44,491 bases of DNA from Bacteroidota bacterium (GTDB lineage Bacteria > Bacteroidota > Rhodothermia > Rhodothermales > Rubricoccaceae): positions 1 to 44,491 of the forward strand of contig JBCBNX010000027.1 in the NCBI GenBank assembly GCA_039821555.1, given 5' to 3'. Shown here piece by piece: positions 9,114 to 15,266 of this stretch; position 1 is the first letter of the stretch; the number at the start of each line of letters is the position of its first letter. A program made the translations under genes and the position numbers. The notes beneath the pieces are model-generated. The model made no database searches. It was not told the origin of the DNA and saw only the letters and a program-made list of their open reading frames with translations.

Positions 9114-9779
9114 ATGCGCCGCATCCGTGCCCTGACTATCGCTGCCCTTGCCCTCGTGGCGGTAGGTGTCGTGCTTTCACTGGCCATTCAGGCCTGGCTA
9201 CGCAGGACTGCGCTCACGGAGACCGAGGCTCGAACGATTGTCGTCGATACGCTGCTACGTGACCGCCCCGAAGCGTTTCTCGTGACCGGCACACTGGAGT
9301 TCGCGACCGGTCTCGAACAGCGTTCGAGCAAAGTGCTCCTCCCTGGCGTGCTCGATATCGATCTGGGCACGACCGTGGTTCGTGTCCGGGCACCGGCTCG
9401 TGCGGCATATGGGTTCGACGCGGCAGCGTGGCACACCGACGCCCTCCGGGTTCGCGGCGACACGTTGGTGTTGCCGCTGCCCCAACTCACCGTGTTTGCT
9501 GTCGAGCCCGATCTCGCAGCGATGGAGATGGAGACCGAGACAGGGTGGGCACGCACCCAGGGGCGGAGTGGCAACACCCAGGAGCGCGCCGCGCTTCGTC
9601 AACTGCTTCCGGCGATGCGTGATCGCGCCGAGCGCTATCTCCTAGACGCAGCGCCCCCACGAGCGAACACCACAGCCGCCATTGAGCGCCTGCTGCGTCC
9701 TGCCTTCGAGGCAGCTGGGTGGAGTCCCGTGATCGTGTTCGAGGACACGCCCTCCCCCGTAGCCGAGCAGCCTGGGTAG
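9114..9779 (+). CDS. DUF4230 domain protein, membrane anchored
   Basis: A 221-residue protein with one N-terminal membrane segment (residues about 6-26) and a conserved extracytoplasmic region. The order of segments (TGTLEFATGL, LLPGVLDIDLGTTVVRV, LVLPLPQLTVFAVEPDL and a late alanine-rich helix) matches my recollection of DUF4230, a family of unknown function frequent in Bacteroidota. The start is the ATG at 9114 behind a C/T-rich leader; the frame is open upstream but would overlap the permease. It is the last gene of the plus-strand run and converges on the CBS-domain gene with only 22 bases between them. Confidence 0.7.
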   Translation: MRRIRALTIAALALVAVGVVLSLAIQAWLRRTALTETEARTIVVDTLLRDRPEAFLVTGTLEFATGLEQRSSKVLLPGVLDIDLGTTVVRVRAPARAAYGFDAAAWHTDALRVRGDTLVLPLPQLTVFAVEPDLAAMEMETETGWARTQGRSGNTQERAALRQLLPAMRDRAERYLLDAAPPRANTTAAIERLLRPAFEAAGWSPVIVFEDTPSPVAEQPG

Positions 9780-9801
9780 GCACTGCGTCTCATCGTCGAG
9801 C

Positions 9802-10233
9802 CTACTGATATGAGTACACGTACTGCCGGAGTTGTTGATTCTCGGCCTCCGCGTGCTCCTTTTCAAAGCGGAGGAGGTCGCGGATCGAGACGACGCCCAC
9901 GAGCTTCTCTCCGTCCGCGACGGGGACGTGCCGGAAGTGGCCTTGCTGCATCAGCCGCAACACTTCTTGGTGCGAGGTGTCCGCCTGCACGACGACAACA
10001 TCGGGGGTCATCACCTCAGCGACGGTTGTGCTTCCCGGGTCAAGACCGGGGACGACGACGCGGCGGGCCACATCGCGCTCGGTGAAAATCCCGACGAGGG
10101 TGCCTTCGTCGAGGACGAGCGTGGCGCCAACGTTGTGCGACGCCATGGTGGAGGCGGCCGTAAGTGCGGAGGCAGTGGGAGGGACGGAGACAGGTGGACC
10201 ATTGCGGTGCACCACATCGACGATGCGAGACAT
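9802..10233 (-). CDS. Tandem CBS-domain protein
   Basis: A 143-residue protein made almost entirely of two CBS motifs, which form a Bateman module binding adenine nucleotides. The first (about residues 10-70) contains ASHNVGATLVLDEGTLVGIFTERDVARRVV and the second (about 72-128) contains QQGHFRHVPVADGEKLVGVVSIRDLLRF. A short charged helix follows. No catalytic domain is attached, so it probably acts as a free-standing energy or ligand sensor. The leader before its start is pyrimidine-rich with no Shine-Dalgarno sequence. It is divergent from the gene at 10374 across a 140-bp gap and convergent with the DUF4230 gene. Confidence 0.92.
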   Translation of the reverse strand: MSRIVDVVHRNGPPVSVPPTASALTAASTMASHNVGATLVLDEGTLVGIFTERDVARRVVVPGLDPGSTTVAEVMTPDVVVVQADTSHQEVLRLMQQGHFRHVPVADGEKLVGVVSIRDLLRFEKEHAEAENQQLRQYVYSYQ

Positions 10234-10373
10234 GGAACGAGCGGTCTGGTGAGAGCATCGAAAGAAGAAGTGTACGCGACGCGAAAAGCGCTTCCAAGAG
10301 CAGCGAGGAACGTCTACTTACCTCTTCGGTCATGCGTACGCTCCGCTCGTGCCCCCTGTTGCCTCATTGTGCC

Positions 10374-11003
10374 ATGTCTCGCCCCGACCCAGACGCCGTC
10401 TACATCGACTCGCCCCTGGGCCTCGTGACGCGCGAGGGGGTGCGGTTTAACACCACCGAAGCCCTCGTCCGAGACTACGCCGGTCCGGTGCTTGAAAAGG
10501 TACCCCTGGACGTGCTGGTACGCCGCGCTCTGGTCTGGCTTGACCTAGGCCGGACTGTCGCACTCTGCGTGCTCCTGCCGCTGGTCGTCTACGCGCACCC
10601 GCTGCTAGCCGTGCTCGGGACGCTCCTCGTCTATGTCGGTACTGAGGTACTGGCTCCGGCCTCCGCGTCCAGACCTGTGGCCGAGGTGGTGCGGTGGCTG
10701 CGGATGCCATGGCTCATAGCTATACCGTATGTGGCCGTCTTGAGCGTACTCGGCTATGAGGGGCGCCTGCTCGCGGTTGGCGTAGGTCTAGTTGGGTTCG
10801 TAGCCTTGCGCCTCGGAGCCGTAGCTGCGCTGGCGCGCCCGATCGTTGCTCCGCTCCAGGCAAAGCTCTACCGCCTTCCCGTGCCCGACCAGGTGCTTCG
10901 TGGGTTCATCGCCCAGGCGGCGATTCGGTATGGCATCACGCTACCCGGAATGGAGGACATGGAGGAACGCGTTCGCACCTTTTGGCGGCGAGGCAAGTCC
11001 TGA
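10374..11003 (+). CDS. Unknown integral membrane protein
   Basis: A 209-residue protein I do not recognise. It has a soluble N-terminus (about 55 residues, SPLGLVTREGVRF near the start), then about four hydrophobic spans between residues 55 and 160, and a soluble C-terminal tail ending in a Met/Glu-rich and basic stretch. The ATG at 10374 follows a C/T-rich leader (CCCCCTGTTGCCTCATTGTGCC). The frame is open upstream but that part is not protein-like. Both neighbours, a CBS sensor and an acetyltransferase, give no clear clue to its role. Confidence 0.6.
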   Translation: MSRPDPDAVYIDSPLGLVTREGVRFNTTEALVRDYAGPVLEKVPLDVLVRRALVWLDLGRTVALCVLLPLVVYAHPLLAVLGTLLVYVGTEVLAPASASRPVAEVVRWLRMPWLIAIPYVAVLSVLGYEGRLLAVGVGLVGFVALRLGAVAALARPIVAPLQAKLYRLPVPDQVLRGFIAQAAIRYGITLPGMEDMEERVRTFWRRGKS

Positions 11004-11552
11004 AGTCACGTCGCACGGTGCCAACTCGACGAAGCCCCCTCTCGAGTGCACGCTACACGTCACAGTGAATCGGCCTGCACGTCAGGACTGGATGCGCTGT
11101 GGTTGCGAGCTAGGTTGGGTAGCACAAGGCATGAGAGCCCATATGGATGCATACGCCTCGGAAAACCAATGAGGTGTCTCGAACCTCGTCGGTCCGAATA
11201 TGGCTCGTTGCGCTGAGACATGGTGTCGGGGCATATCGGTAGACGGCTTACAGCATGAGGGAACGTCACGGCGTCGTTACCGAATGTTCGCGCTGAATCT
11301 AGCATGAAGGAAAGATGGAGAGGAACTTGTCAGCATGTTTTGGAAGCGCTTCCGAAAGCGAATATCTTTGTACTCAAGCCCGACACGCCGTCGCTCTTTG
11401 TCACTATTGAACATTCAGAGAGGACTCTACTTTGTCTCTTTTAATTGCGTTTAATAGATAATACAACTTAGAAAGTTAGTAGCAAGCTCTGTCTGGCTGT
11501 AGGTTTGCATACAGTCTGAACAGGTTCTCACCCTCCTAGCCCTCCCCCGACT
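11004..11552. other. 549-bp gene-free region with AT-rich promoter zone
   Basis: No convincing coding sequence is seen. The first 330 bases have no obvious structure. From about 11335 to 11510 base composition drops well below the window's GC level and contains a candidate Bacteroidota-type promoter, a perfect 12-bp palindrome, and a second weaker promoter-like pair (TTG at 11407, CTACTTTG at 11427). It ends in a C/T-rich leader before the acetyltransferase gene. A small RNA cannot be excluded. Confidence 0.6.
11339..11370 (+). promoter_or_regulatory. Candidate Bacteroidota-type promoter with palindromic operator in the spacer
   Basis: TTTG at 11339-11342 is followed, after exactly 20 bases, by TATCTTTG at 11363-11370, a full match to the -33/-7 layout known from Bacteroides and Flavobacterium (TTTG / TAnnTTTG). 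The spacer begins with the perfect palindrome GGAAGCGCTTCC at 11342-11353, whose central CG and arms resemble LacI-family operators. A bound repressor would block the promoter. The start of transcription would lie near 11377, giving a leader of about 175 nt before the acetyltransferase. Confidence 0.55.
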
Positions 11553-12146
11553 ATGCAAGCTCGCCTGGCTGCCGTCCTTGGCAACGATCGTGTGCATCTC
11601 ACGCCCCTCCGGATTGAGAATATCTACACACACTACCGCTGGAACAACGACCCTGAGCTATGCTACTTCGATAGCGAACAGCCCTTCGAGAAAGAGTCGT
11701 TCGCCGGCTTCAAACGGCGATTCCTTCAGCTGGCACTCCACCCTCAAGCCGACGCCCACGACTTCGAGATCCACCGCGTCGCGGACGGCGCGCTCATCGG
11801 CGTGGCCTACATCGACCGCATTGACTCGTTTCACCGGCGGTGCCGGATCAGCTTAGCCATCGCTGAGCAGAGCGCGCAGGGACTCGGCTACGGCCGCGCG
11901 ACGCTAGACGTGTTGCTCCGCTGCGCCTTCGACGAGCTGAAGATGCACCGGGTCACAGCGGAGGCTTTCTCATTCGCCCACGTGTGGAAGGGGCTGCTCG
12001 ACGCGGTCGGTTTCGAGGCGGAGGGCCGTCTCCGCGATCACCTGTTCCGCGACGGCGCGTTTCATGACAAGGAGACGTTCGCGCTGCTCGAAGAGGAATA
12101 CCAGGCACGTCAGGCCACCCGACCCCTGTTGGTGGAAGCTGCCTGA
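11553..12146 (+). CDS. GNAT-family N-acetyltransferase
   Basis: A 197-residue acetyltransferase of the RimJ/RimL-like GNAT type. The N-terminal LTPLRIENIYTHYRWNNDPEL matches the start of this group. The acetyl-CoA-binding region is represented by IAEQSAQGLGYGRATLDVLLRCAFDELKMHRVTAEAF, in which QGLGYG is the Q/RxxGxG/A loop. The C-terminal GLLDAVGFEAEGRLRDHLFRDG is also family-typical. The likely acceptor is a protein N-terminus, an amino sugar or a small amine. The gene stands alone between a regulatory gap and a terminator-like hairpin, so it is probably monocistronic. Its ATG follows a C/T-rich leader without a Shine-Dalgarno sequence. Confidence 0.88.
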   Translation: MQARLAAVLGNDRVHLTPLRIENIYTHYRWNNDPELCYFDSEQPFEKESFAGFKRRFLQLALHPQADAHDFEIHRVADGALIGVAYIDRIDSFHRRCRISLAIAEQSAQGLGYGRATLDVLLRCAFDELKMHRVTAEAFSFAHVWKGLLDAVGFEAEGRLRDHLFRDGAFHDKETFALLEEEYQARQATRPLLVEAA

Positions 12147-12168
12147 GCAGCCACGCCCTGGCAAAAGC

Positions 12169-12201
12169 ACAGCCCGCTTCGGTTCGTCCGAGGCGGGCTG
12201 T
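12169..12201 (+). terminator. Terminator-like hairpin, possibly bidirectional
   Basis: ACAGCCCGCTTCGG at 12169-12182 pairs with CCGAGGCGGGCTGT at 12188-12201, a 14-bp stem with a single A-to-G wobble position and a five-base loop. It lies between two convergent genes, 22 bases after the acetyltransferase stop and 29 before the end of the phosphatase gene. There is no long T tract on either side, so efficiency is uncertain. Confidence 0.65.
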
Positions 12202-12230
12202 TCCATGGGGTAGGTTGTGCGTTGTGCCGC

Positions 12231-13340
12231 TTAGTTACGCTGGAGCCAGAAGACGAGGATATCGTCGGCGAAGCGCGGCTCTTGGCTGCGGCGCAGGAGG
12301 TGCGTCAACAGTTCGTGTACAGGGCGGTCCGACCCGAACGACGACTTGGCGGCCTGCGCAACGCCGATCTCGCCAAACTGCTGACCGCTCATGGAAGTCT
12401 GTTCGATGAGCCCGTCCGTGTAGCACAGGAGCGCGCTCTGGCTGGGAAGCTCAAACGTCTTGTCGTGAAACTCAGCGCCGGGATCCAGGCCAAGGACCAT
12501 GTCTGAGTACTCGACGATGCCTGCACGGTCGGGCATGACCAGAATGGGGCGGCAGTGGCCCGCGCTCGCGTAGGTGACCCGGTGATGGTCGGGCTCCCAG
12601 AGCATCAGCAGCAGTGAGGCAAACGTCTCCTCCAAGACCTGGTCCTTGATAAGCATCTCGTTGACCCGCCGCATGAGCGTCCCTGGCGAGGTCGTGTACT
12701 CGAGCATCGTGTGGACCATCGAGCGGATGTAGGACAGGAAGCTGAAGGCGTAGAATTTCGCCTGGAGCCCCTTGCCCATGATGTCGCCCACCGTAAAGAG
12801 GTAGGAGTTTGGGCCCGCCTGTACCCAGTCGAAGAGGTCGCCTCCGCCTGCTTCTTTGGGCTGCGTGTAGAACAGCGTACGATAGCCGGGAATGTTCGGC
12901 AGCGTCTTCGGGAGGAGCTTATCTGAGAAGTCCTTCGCGAGATTGCTGTTGAGCTTGGTCTGGTAGACTTTCGTCCGCTCCAGAATCTGCCGGACGCGGT
13001 TGAGGAGATAGTCGACGTCGAACGGCTTCGAGATGTAGTCGTCGACGCCTTGGCCAAGGCCTTGGGCACGGGCGGTCTCGTCGCTCTTCGCCGTGAGGAA
13101 GATGAACGGGATGGTCCGCGTGCGGTCGTCGTTGCGCAGCGCAGCCAGGAGGGCAAACCCGTCCATCTTCGGCATCATGATGTCCGAGATGATGAGGTCG
13201 GGGAGCCCGTCCTCGATCACGTCGAGGGCAGACTCGCCGTTGTCAGCGCTGCGCACGCGGTAATACTTCCCGAGGCGGTATTCCAGCAGGCGGCGCAGCG
13301 TCTGGTTGTCTTCGACGATCAGAATGGAACGGTCATGCAT
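12231..13340 (-). CDS. Receiver-PP2C (SpoIIE/RsbU-type) phosphatase response regulator
   Basis: A 369-residue fusion of a CheY-like receiver (residues 5-122; phospho-acceptor Asp53 in DLIISDIMMPKMDG, Lys105 in YISKPFD) to a PPM/SpoIIE serine phosphatase (about 150-368). Metal-binding acidic residues are visible in GGGDLFDW (Asp168) and GDIMGKG (Asp186). By analogy with RsbU-type proteins it would dephosphorylate the STAS antagonist encoded two genes upstream, under control of receiver phosphorylation. The start is the ATG at 13340; the upstream open frame is the shadow of the kinase gene, with which it overlaps by 22 bases. The input histidine kinase is not in the window. Confidence 0.93.
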   Translation of the reverse strand: MHDRSILIVEDNQTLRRLLEYRLGKYYRVRSADNGESALDVIEDGLPDLIISDIMMPKMDGFALLAALRNDDRTRTIPFIFLTAKSDETARAQGLGQGVDDYISKPFDVDYLLNRVRQILERTKVYQTKLNSNLAKDFSDKLLPKTLPNIPGYRTLFYTQPKEAGGGDLFDWVQAGPNSYLFTVGDIMGKGLQAKFYAFSFLSYIRSMVHTMLEYTTSPGTLMRRVNEMLIKDQVLEETFASLLLMLWEPDHHRVTYASAGHCRPILVMPDRAGIVEYSDMVLGLDPGAEFHDKTFELPSQSALLCYTDGLIEQTSMSGQQFGEIGVAQAAKSSFGSDRPVHELLTHLLRRSQEPRFADDILVFWLQRN

Positions 13341-13804
13341 AGGTCGTCGTCGGCGCCGTCGATCCAGAACTCGAGACGTTGCCGTCCCTCTGAAGTGGTG
13401 GTGTAGGAAAGGTCGTTGGTGCAGGCCATCACCATCAGGAGGCCGCGTCCGCGCTCGGGCGGTTTGTGGCCCGTGAGGTGCAGCGTCTGAAGGGTGAGCT
13501 GGCGTTGCAGGTCGAAGCCCTGTGAGTTGTCTTCGATGGTGCACCGTAGGCGGTCGGCCCCCGGCCACATCGACAGGGCGATCTCTGGTGCGGTCCCTCC
13601 AAACTGTGCGTGCTGCACGAGGTTCGCCACCCACTCGTGCACCGCCAACTTAACCACCTCCAGCATGAAGCTGCTCAATGACGGCTCGAACGTACCGGCC
13701 TCTTGCCAGTGCGAAAACAAGCCATGCACCTCGTCGATCACCGAGTCGAGGTCGGTGAAGCGATGCAGGGTGGAGCGGGAGGGGGGAAATGAGGCGGAAG
13801 TCAT
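13319..13804 (-). CDS. Anti-sigma-factor-type serine kinase (RsbW-like, GHKL ATPase)
   Basis: A 161-residue GHKL-fold protein of the RsbW/SpoIIAB kind. ATP-site motifs are present: N box HEWVANLVQHAQ (Glu57, Asn61), G1 EDNSQGFD (Asp92) and G2 ERGRGLLMV (Gly119-Gly121). Such kinases hold a partner and phosphorylate the STAS antagonist. The start is the ATG at 13804 (MTSASFPPSR); the longer frame is not family-like. It sits between the STAS gene and the receiver-phosphatase gene, overlapping the latter by 22 bases. No sigma factor is nearby, so the partner released by switching may be encoded elsewhere or may not be a sigma factor. Confidence 0.9.
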   Translation of the reverse strand: MTSASFPPSRSTLHRFTDLDSVIDEVHGLFSHWQEAGTFEPSLSSFMLEVVKLAVHEWVANLVQHAQFGGTAPEIALSMWPGADRLRCTIEDNSQGFDLQRQLTLQTLHLTGHKPPERGRGLLMVMACTNDLSYTTTSEGRQRLEFWIDGADDDLCMTVPF

Positions 13805-13877
13805 GGCGGCTACCGACTTCACGTAGGGGTGTGTGACGAACCGGGGTGGCTCAGGGGCACGGCTGGCAGGCCGCTGC

Positions 13878-14267
13878 TCATGCGGAGCCTGTCGACCCCG
13901 ACGACGGGGTCGCCGAAGCATTGGCGTTGCCGTTGATCTGCTGGAGCGCGGACTCTACCGAGGGAAACTGCCGGAAAACCTTGTAGGTCCGCGTGAGCTG
14001 CACGACGACCTGCACGGGACGGGAGACGCTCGCGAAAACCACCTGGCCGCCGAGCGGCGTAAGCTGGCGATACATCGAGAACACGGCCCCGAGTCCGGTC
14101 GAATCCAGGATGCCCGTCCCCGAGTAGTCGAGAACGAAGTGGCGAACGCCAGCGCGAATGTGGTTCTGGCAGGTGGACTTGAACTGCGCCGCATTGCGGA
14201 AGTCAAGGGCCTTGCCGATGCGAACAACGGCGGCGTGCGCGGACACTTTCTGGATCGTGAAGCTCAT
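13878..14267 (-). CDS. STAS-domain anti-anti-sigma factor (RsbV/SpoIIAA-like)
   Basis: A 129-residue STAS protein. The core (residues 3-108) carries the phosphorylatable serine in GILDSTGLGAVFSMYRQL, Ser56 being the residue targeted by RsbW-type kinases. The last 20 residues are an Asn/Ala/Ser-rich tail. In its dephosphorylated form it should bind the kinase encoded downstream and free the kinase's other target. The start is the ATG at 14267, preceded by a strikingly pyrimidine-rich leader (CCTTCCGGCTCTACCCTTCC). It is the first gene of the three-gene minus-strand partner-switching operon. Confidence 0.93.
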   Translation of the reverse strand: MSFTIQKVSAHAAVVRIGKALDFRNAAQFKSTCQNHIRAGVRHFVLDYSGTGILDSTGLGAVFSMYRQLTPLGGQVVFASVSRPVQVVVQLTRTYKVFRQFPSVESALQQINGNANASATPSSGSTGSA

Positions 14268-14336
14268 GACGGAACGGAAGGGTAGAGCCGGAAGGCGGAA
14301 ACATGGGTGGGTCGATCCGCAACAGATCGGTGAGCC

Positions 14337-14354
14337 GTACGACCAATATCGTAC
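14337..14354. promoter_or_regulatory. Inverted repeat upstream of the partner-switching operon
   Basis: GTACGA at 14337-14342 and its exact complement TCGTAC at 14349-14354 flank six bases (CCAATA). The position upstream of the STAS start suggests an operator, but no protein can be assigned. Confidence 0.4.
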
Positions 14355-14545
14355 CACTTCTGGTCGCCCGCGTCGAGACTGCCCGGAGAAGAGCAATACT
14401 CCACTCAAGCGGGAACGGCGGCATCCCAGAGGCCAGCCGCTATGGAAGGAAGTGTGCGTCCTAGCGAGGACAGGCACTCAGGCCGACGGGGCGGGATGCA
14501 TTCTGTAATGAAGAGCGGGTGATTCGAAATACGGGAAGCCATCGG

Positions 14546-14565
14546 CTGCGCCGTGGACGGCGCAG
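14546..14565. promoter_or_regulatory. Nine-bp perfect inverted repeat upstream of lptC
   Basis: CTGCGCCGT and ACGGCGCAG are perfect complements separated by GG. As RNA it could form a compact hairpin. There is no T tract, so an operator or leader structure is more likely than a terminator. Confidence 0.4.
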
Positions 14566-14603
14566 ATATGCCGTAAACTGCGACGCCAAACCGCAACGCC
14601 TCC

Positions 14604-15266
14604 GTGCTGCCGCAACCCTCGTGGTTTCCAGTGCCCCGACTCCACGCTGCTCCCCCGCCCAAGATTGACGAGGGCCGTCTGTACGGATGGCCTCGATACT
14701 GCGCGTGGGCGGTGCTTGTCCTCGCGGTTGCGCTGGCCGGATGCCGACGTGACTCGGCGACCGTGCCAGCCGACCTGGACCTGGAGGAACGCCCCGACCA
14801 AGAATCGTGGGACGCCACGCTCCTCGTCACCCGGGACGCCCAGCCGCGTGCTCGTCTAGCCGCGCCGTACCTCGCCCGCTACGACCAGGCCGATAGCTCC
14901 TACGCGCTCTTCCAGCCCCTCCCAGACTCGGCACGCGCGTCCAGCGACACCGTCCGCGTCGAGGTGCAGCTCTACGACGAGGCCGGAGAGCCTTCGGCAT
15001 TCATGACCGCCGACCAGCTGCGCTACTTCGATCGCCGCCAACGGTTTGAGGCGCAGGGCAATGTGCACGTTGTCACCGCCGACGAGAAGCGGCTCTACAG
15101 CGAGCATCTCGTCTGGGACGAGCAGTCGCGCCGCGTCACCACCGACGGCTTCGTGCGCATCGTCACGCTGACCGAGCAGATCCAGGGGTATCGCCTCAAC
15201 GCCGACGAGAGTCTCGACACCTACACCATCGCCCGGGTCACCGGCCAGGTTGAGGTGGAAGAGTGA
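14604..15266 (+). CDS. lptC: LPS export protein LptC-like lipoprotein
   Basis: A protein of about 220 residues with a hydrophobic N-terminal segment ending in a lipobox-like ALAGC, then a beta-rich periplasmic domain (GEPSAFMTADQLRYFDRRQRFEAQGNVHVVTADEKRLYSEHLVWDEQSRRVTTDGFVRIV). The phrase order matches Bacteroidota LptC, which receives LPS from the inner-membrane transporter and passes it to LptA-type proteins. The assigned start is a GTG at 14604; another GTG at 14631 is equally possible and both retain the signal segment. Its stop overlaps the GTG start of the OstA-like gene by four bases, supporting a coupled LPS-transport pair. Other lpt genes are not in the window. Confidence 0.8.
   Translation: MLPQPSWFPVPRLHAAPPPKIDEGRLYGWPRYCAWAVLVLAVALAGCRRDSATVPADLDLEERPDQESWDATLLVTRDAQPRARLAAPYLARYDQADSSYALFQPLPDSARASSDTVRVEVQLYDEAGEPSAFMTADQLRYFDRRQRFEAQGNVHVVTADEKRLYSEHLVWDEQSRRVTTDGFVRIVTLTEQIQGYRLNADESLDTYTIARVTGQVEVEE

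Larger units (their letters stand above)
14268..14603. other. 336-bp divergent intergenic region with two inverted repeats
   Basis: The region separates the STAS operon (minus) from lptC (plus) and shows no coding sequence. It holds two dyads: GTACGA-N6-TCGTAC at 14337-14354, about 70 bases upstream of the STAS start, and CTGCGCCGT-GG-ACGGCGCAG at 14546-14565, about 40 bases upstream of the lptC start. Either could be an operator. No promoter consensus is clear. Confidence 0.5.

Noticed and set aside
11060..11305. An 81-codon minus-strand frame in the gap before the acetyltransferase
   Set aside because: No leader, motif or protein-like pattern; most likely chance in a high-GC gap.
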